Assembly: GCA_007753915.1 (NCBI GenBank)
Contig: CP036352.1
Span: 1,736,001 to 1,800,000 of the forward strand
Source of the DNA: Phycisphaerae bacterium RAS2
GTDB taxonomy: Bacteria; Planctomycetota; Phycisphaerae; UBA1845; UTPLA1
DNA length: 64,000 nucleotides
Direction of reading: 5' to 3'
Shown: positions 62,233-64,000 of the stretch, one piece after another
Layout: each line of letters begins with the position of its first letter
Position numbering within the stretch: the first letter of the stretch is position 1
Program-made: the position numbers and the translations under genes
The notes under the pieces: generated by a model
Seen by the model: only the letters and a program-made list of their open reading frames with translations
What the model was told of the DNA's origin: nothing
Databases searched by the model: none

Positions 62233-64000
62233 TCAAAACCGCCCCGGGTCGTCGTCGAGCGCGAGCAGGAATGCGATCAGGTCGGCCTGTTGGGCATGCG
62301 TGAAGCCGGCGGCCGGGTCCACGAAGAATTCATGCCCGCTGCCTTCGATGTTGGCGCGGGCCAGTTGAGCATTGGCGCGATTGTTGGCTACGAGAATGGC
62401 GCGCAGGTCGCGGTCGAGCAGGGCGCGGAGCGAATTGGCCGCGCTGACGGGCCGGGGGATCAAGGTCGTGCCGGGGACGCCTACCGCAGCGGCATCGGCG
62501 ACTTGGAAACTACCGTCTTCGAGAATGTTCAGGGCGTCGACGCCGACAGCCACGCCGCCGTCATGCAGGTAGGGCGGTTTGAAATACGCGCCGCGCAGCG
62601 AAATGATCTTGTACCCGCCGGGGTCCTGGTCGAGGCCCGGAGGGAGTGACGTGTTGCTGGCACTGTTCGGTTCGGCCGGCAGCGTGAGGTAGTTCGGCAC
62701 CGGCGGCAGGGGCACGGGTTGATCGAAGCTGGGCAAGACGGGCGTCCGCAGGAGGCCGTCGAGTACACGGCGATTGCTGGCGCGGGCGTTGTTTGCCTTC
62801 ACCACCGCGTTGGAGGTGATCCCGCCGGTCGTGAAGAAAGGCGCCGGATGGCACTCGGCGCAGCCTGCCGCAAGAAACACCTCGGCCCCGCGCACGACCG
62901 ACCCGTCGAGCAGGGCGATCAGATTCTCCGGCGACTGATTCGGCGGGATGTTCAGGCTCTGTTGAAAGGCCGACAGCGCCAGCACATCGCGCATGAACGA
63001 CTTGCCCGGCGGGCTGAAGACCAGCCCATTAAGCGAGAAAAGAGACGGGTCCGGGTAGGTCGGCAGCACGACGTGCGACTCGCGCTCCGCCTGCGGCCGG
63101 ACTTGGGCAAGCCATTGCGACGGGATGACCCCATCGGGGATGCGAATGGACGGATCGGAAGCGTTCTGAAGGACGATGCCGAGGTAGACTTCCGAGTCGA
63201 TCCCGCCGGCGCGCTCGCTGAAGTTGGCGGGCGTGAGGAGATTGATTTCAAACGAGTGCACGGCGTTGGAAAAGGCGGCGACGCCTGCGAACGGCCCGAC
63301 GCCGAAGCCGCCGTCCCAGCCCATGCCGCCCTCGCCGAAGGTGAACGCATCGGGAATCTTGGTGACGGATGTGATTCCATCGGGCGCGGCTTCAAATCCG
63401 CCGAAGGGGCTGGCGTCAAAGAGGAAATCGTCGATCGCTCTCTCAAACGCGACCGGATCGGGCAGCGTCACTTCGTTGCCGTGGCTGTCGAGAATGGTAC
63501 GGCCGGTGCGGGGAAAGCCGGGATCGAGTGGGCTGATGTCGTCCTGCGTGAGTCGAAGAAAAACGGACGCCGTGTTCGATGCGAGCGTGATGAACAGGTT
63601 GATGTTCAGGTCGTTGTTGGGCCGGCCGGCGACAGTTCGGCCTGTTTGCGGGTCGACGGAGGCGTGGCACAGCGCGCAGGTGATGGTGCCGGATTCCAGC
63701 CCGACGGGGATCAATTCGCCCTCGGCGACATCGAGACCAGTGTCGAGAATCGTACCGGCGGGTATGATCCGCGAGCCGATGTGCAGGTCGTTGGTGAGTC
63801 GCACGCGCAGATTGGTCACCGGACCTCCGCCGCGCGTCAGCGAAGTAATGAAAACTTCTCGCACGAAGGCGAGGGCGCCGGACGGGTCCTTCGAGGGGTC
63901 GAAGGAATCAAGGGCCAGTTCGAGAATGCCGCGGTCGAAGATTCCCAGAAGGCCGAGGATGTTGTTCAGGGTGAACGGGTCGCCGATTTGTTGTTTGAAG
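62233..64000 (-). CDS. di-haem cytochrome c / MauG-like peroxidase, 5' end beyond window
   Basis: At least 589 residues are visible. The frame is still open at the right edge of the window (reading FKQQIGDPFTLNN at the edge), so the true start lies outside; a GTG at 63864 is internal. Two haem-binding CxxCH motifs are present: CALCH, about 120 residues from the visible start, and CAECH about 250 residues later. LRGAYFKPPYLHDGG near the C-terminus matches the conserved region of the cytochrome c peroxidase/MauG family. The likely location is the periplasm or cell envelope, transferring electrons or oxidising a substrate. No partner gene is visible. Confidence 0.85.
   Translation of the reverse strand, partial: FKQQIGDPFTLNNILGLLGIFDRGILELALDSFDPSKDPSGALAFVREVFITSLTRGGGPVTNLRVRLTNDLHIGSRIIPAGTILDTGLDVAEGELIPVGLESGTITCALCHASVDPQTGRTVAGRPNNDLNINLFITLASNTASVFLRLTQDDISPLDPGFPRTGRTILDSHGNEVTLPDPVAFERAIDDFLFDASPFGGFEAAPDGITSVTKIPDAFTFGEGGMGWDGGFGVGPFAGVAAFSNAVHSFEINLLTPANFSERAGGIDSEVYLGIVLQNASDPSIRIPDGVIPSQWLAQVRPQAERESHVVLPTYPDPSLFSLNGLVFSPPGKSFMRDVLALSAFQQSLNIPPNQSPENLIALLDGSVVRGAEVFLAAGCAECHPAPFFTTGGITSNAVVKANNARASNRRVLDGLLRTPVLPSFDQPVPLPPVPNYLTLPAEPNSASNTSLPPGLDQDPGGYKIISLRGAYFKPPYLHDGGVAVGVDALNILEDGSFQVADAAAVGVPGTTLIPRPVSAANSLRALLDRDLRAILVANNRANAQLARANIEGSGHEFFVDPAAGFTHAQQADLIAFLLALDDDPGRF

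Overview
The window looks like chromosomal DNA from a member of the Planctomycetota, probably near the Phycisphaerae. This is inference from four observations. The DNA is GC-rich. The alpha subunit of RNA polymerase has the phylum-typical start MRIRWRGLEL. A secreted protein ends in a planctomycete-style dockerin-like module. A multi-EF-G-type elongation factor sits beside a ribosomal operon that lacks L30 and IF-1. No rRNA, tRNA, CRISPR array, transposase or phage gene was found by eye. Almost every base is coding, and no gene-free stretch exceeds 300 bases.

Layout. 1-11.7 kb: a mixed housekeeping and envelope region. It holds a secreted hypothetical protein and ribosomal L21 (minus strand), a rhomboid protease with a TPR tail, a membrane protein / E1-like adenylyltransferase / lipoprotein group, a coiled-coil membrane protein, a cysteine-less thioredoxin-fold lipoprotein, two tandem FKBP-type prolyl isomerases (one fused to a cyclophilin), and an orphan Wzt-like ABC ATPase. 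11.9-31.1 kb: a translation super-cluster read rightward. An EF-G resembling the mitochondrial EFG2 type has its own promoter, followed by S10-L3-L4-L23-L2-S19-L22-S3-L16-L29-S17-L14-L24-L5-S14-S8-L6-L18-S5-L15-secY-adk-map-L36-S13-S11-S4-rpoA-L17, then a HIT protein.

31.6-40 kb: a 981-residue NHL-propeller secreted protein faces a leftward block. In transcription order that block is a membrane-anchored pseudokinase with a TPR-like tail, an ECF sigma factor, a probable anti-sigma factor and a beta-propeller lipoprotein. I regard this as the most interesting candidate system in the window: it looks like an envelope-signalling cassette in which the kinase domain has lost its catalytic aspartates. 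40-45.8 kb: an RND efflux adaptor and pump, then an FAH-family hydrolase.

45.8-58.2 kb: a complete-looking type IV pilus / type II secretion type assembly operon. It encodes a PilZ protein, GspE/PilB ATPase, GspF/PilC, major pseudopilin, terminator, four minor (pseudo)pilins, a fused PilM-PilN (GspL-like) protein, PilO-like and PilP-like proteins, secretin, a TPR lipoprotein and an HDOD protein. Prepilin peptidase and PilT are not in the window. 58.2-64 kb: bactofilin, a DUF1579 protein, an NYN ribonuclease-like protein fused to a cold-shock domain, a dockerin-bearing secreted protein, a small lower-GC island with unrecognised short genes, and a di-haem cytochrome whose 5' end lies beyond the window.

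All functional names rest on motifs and family knowledge read by eye; no database search was run.
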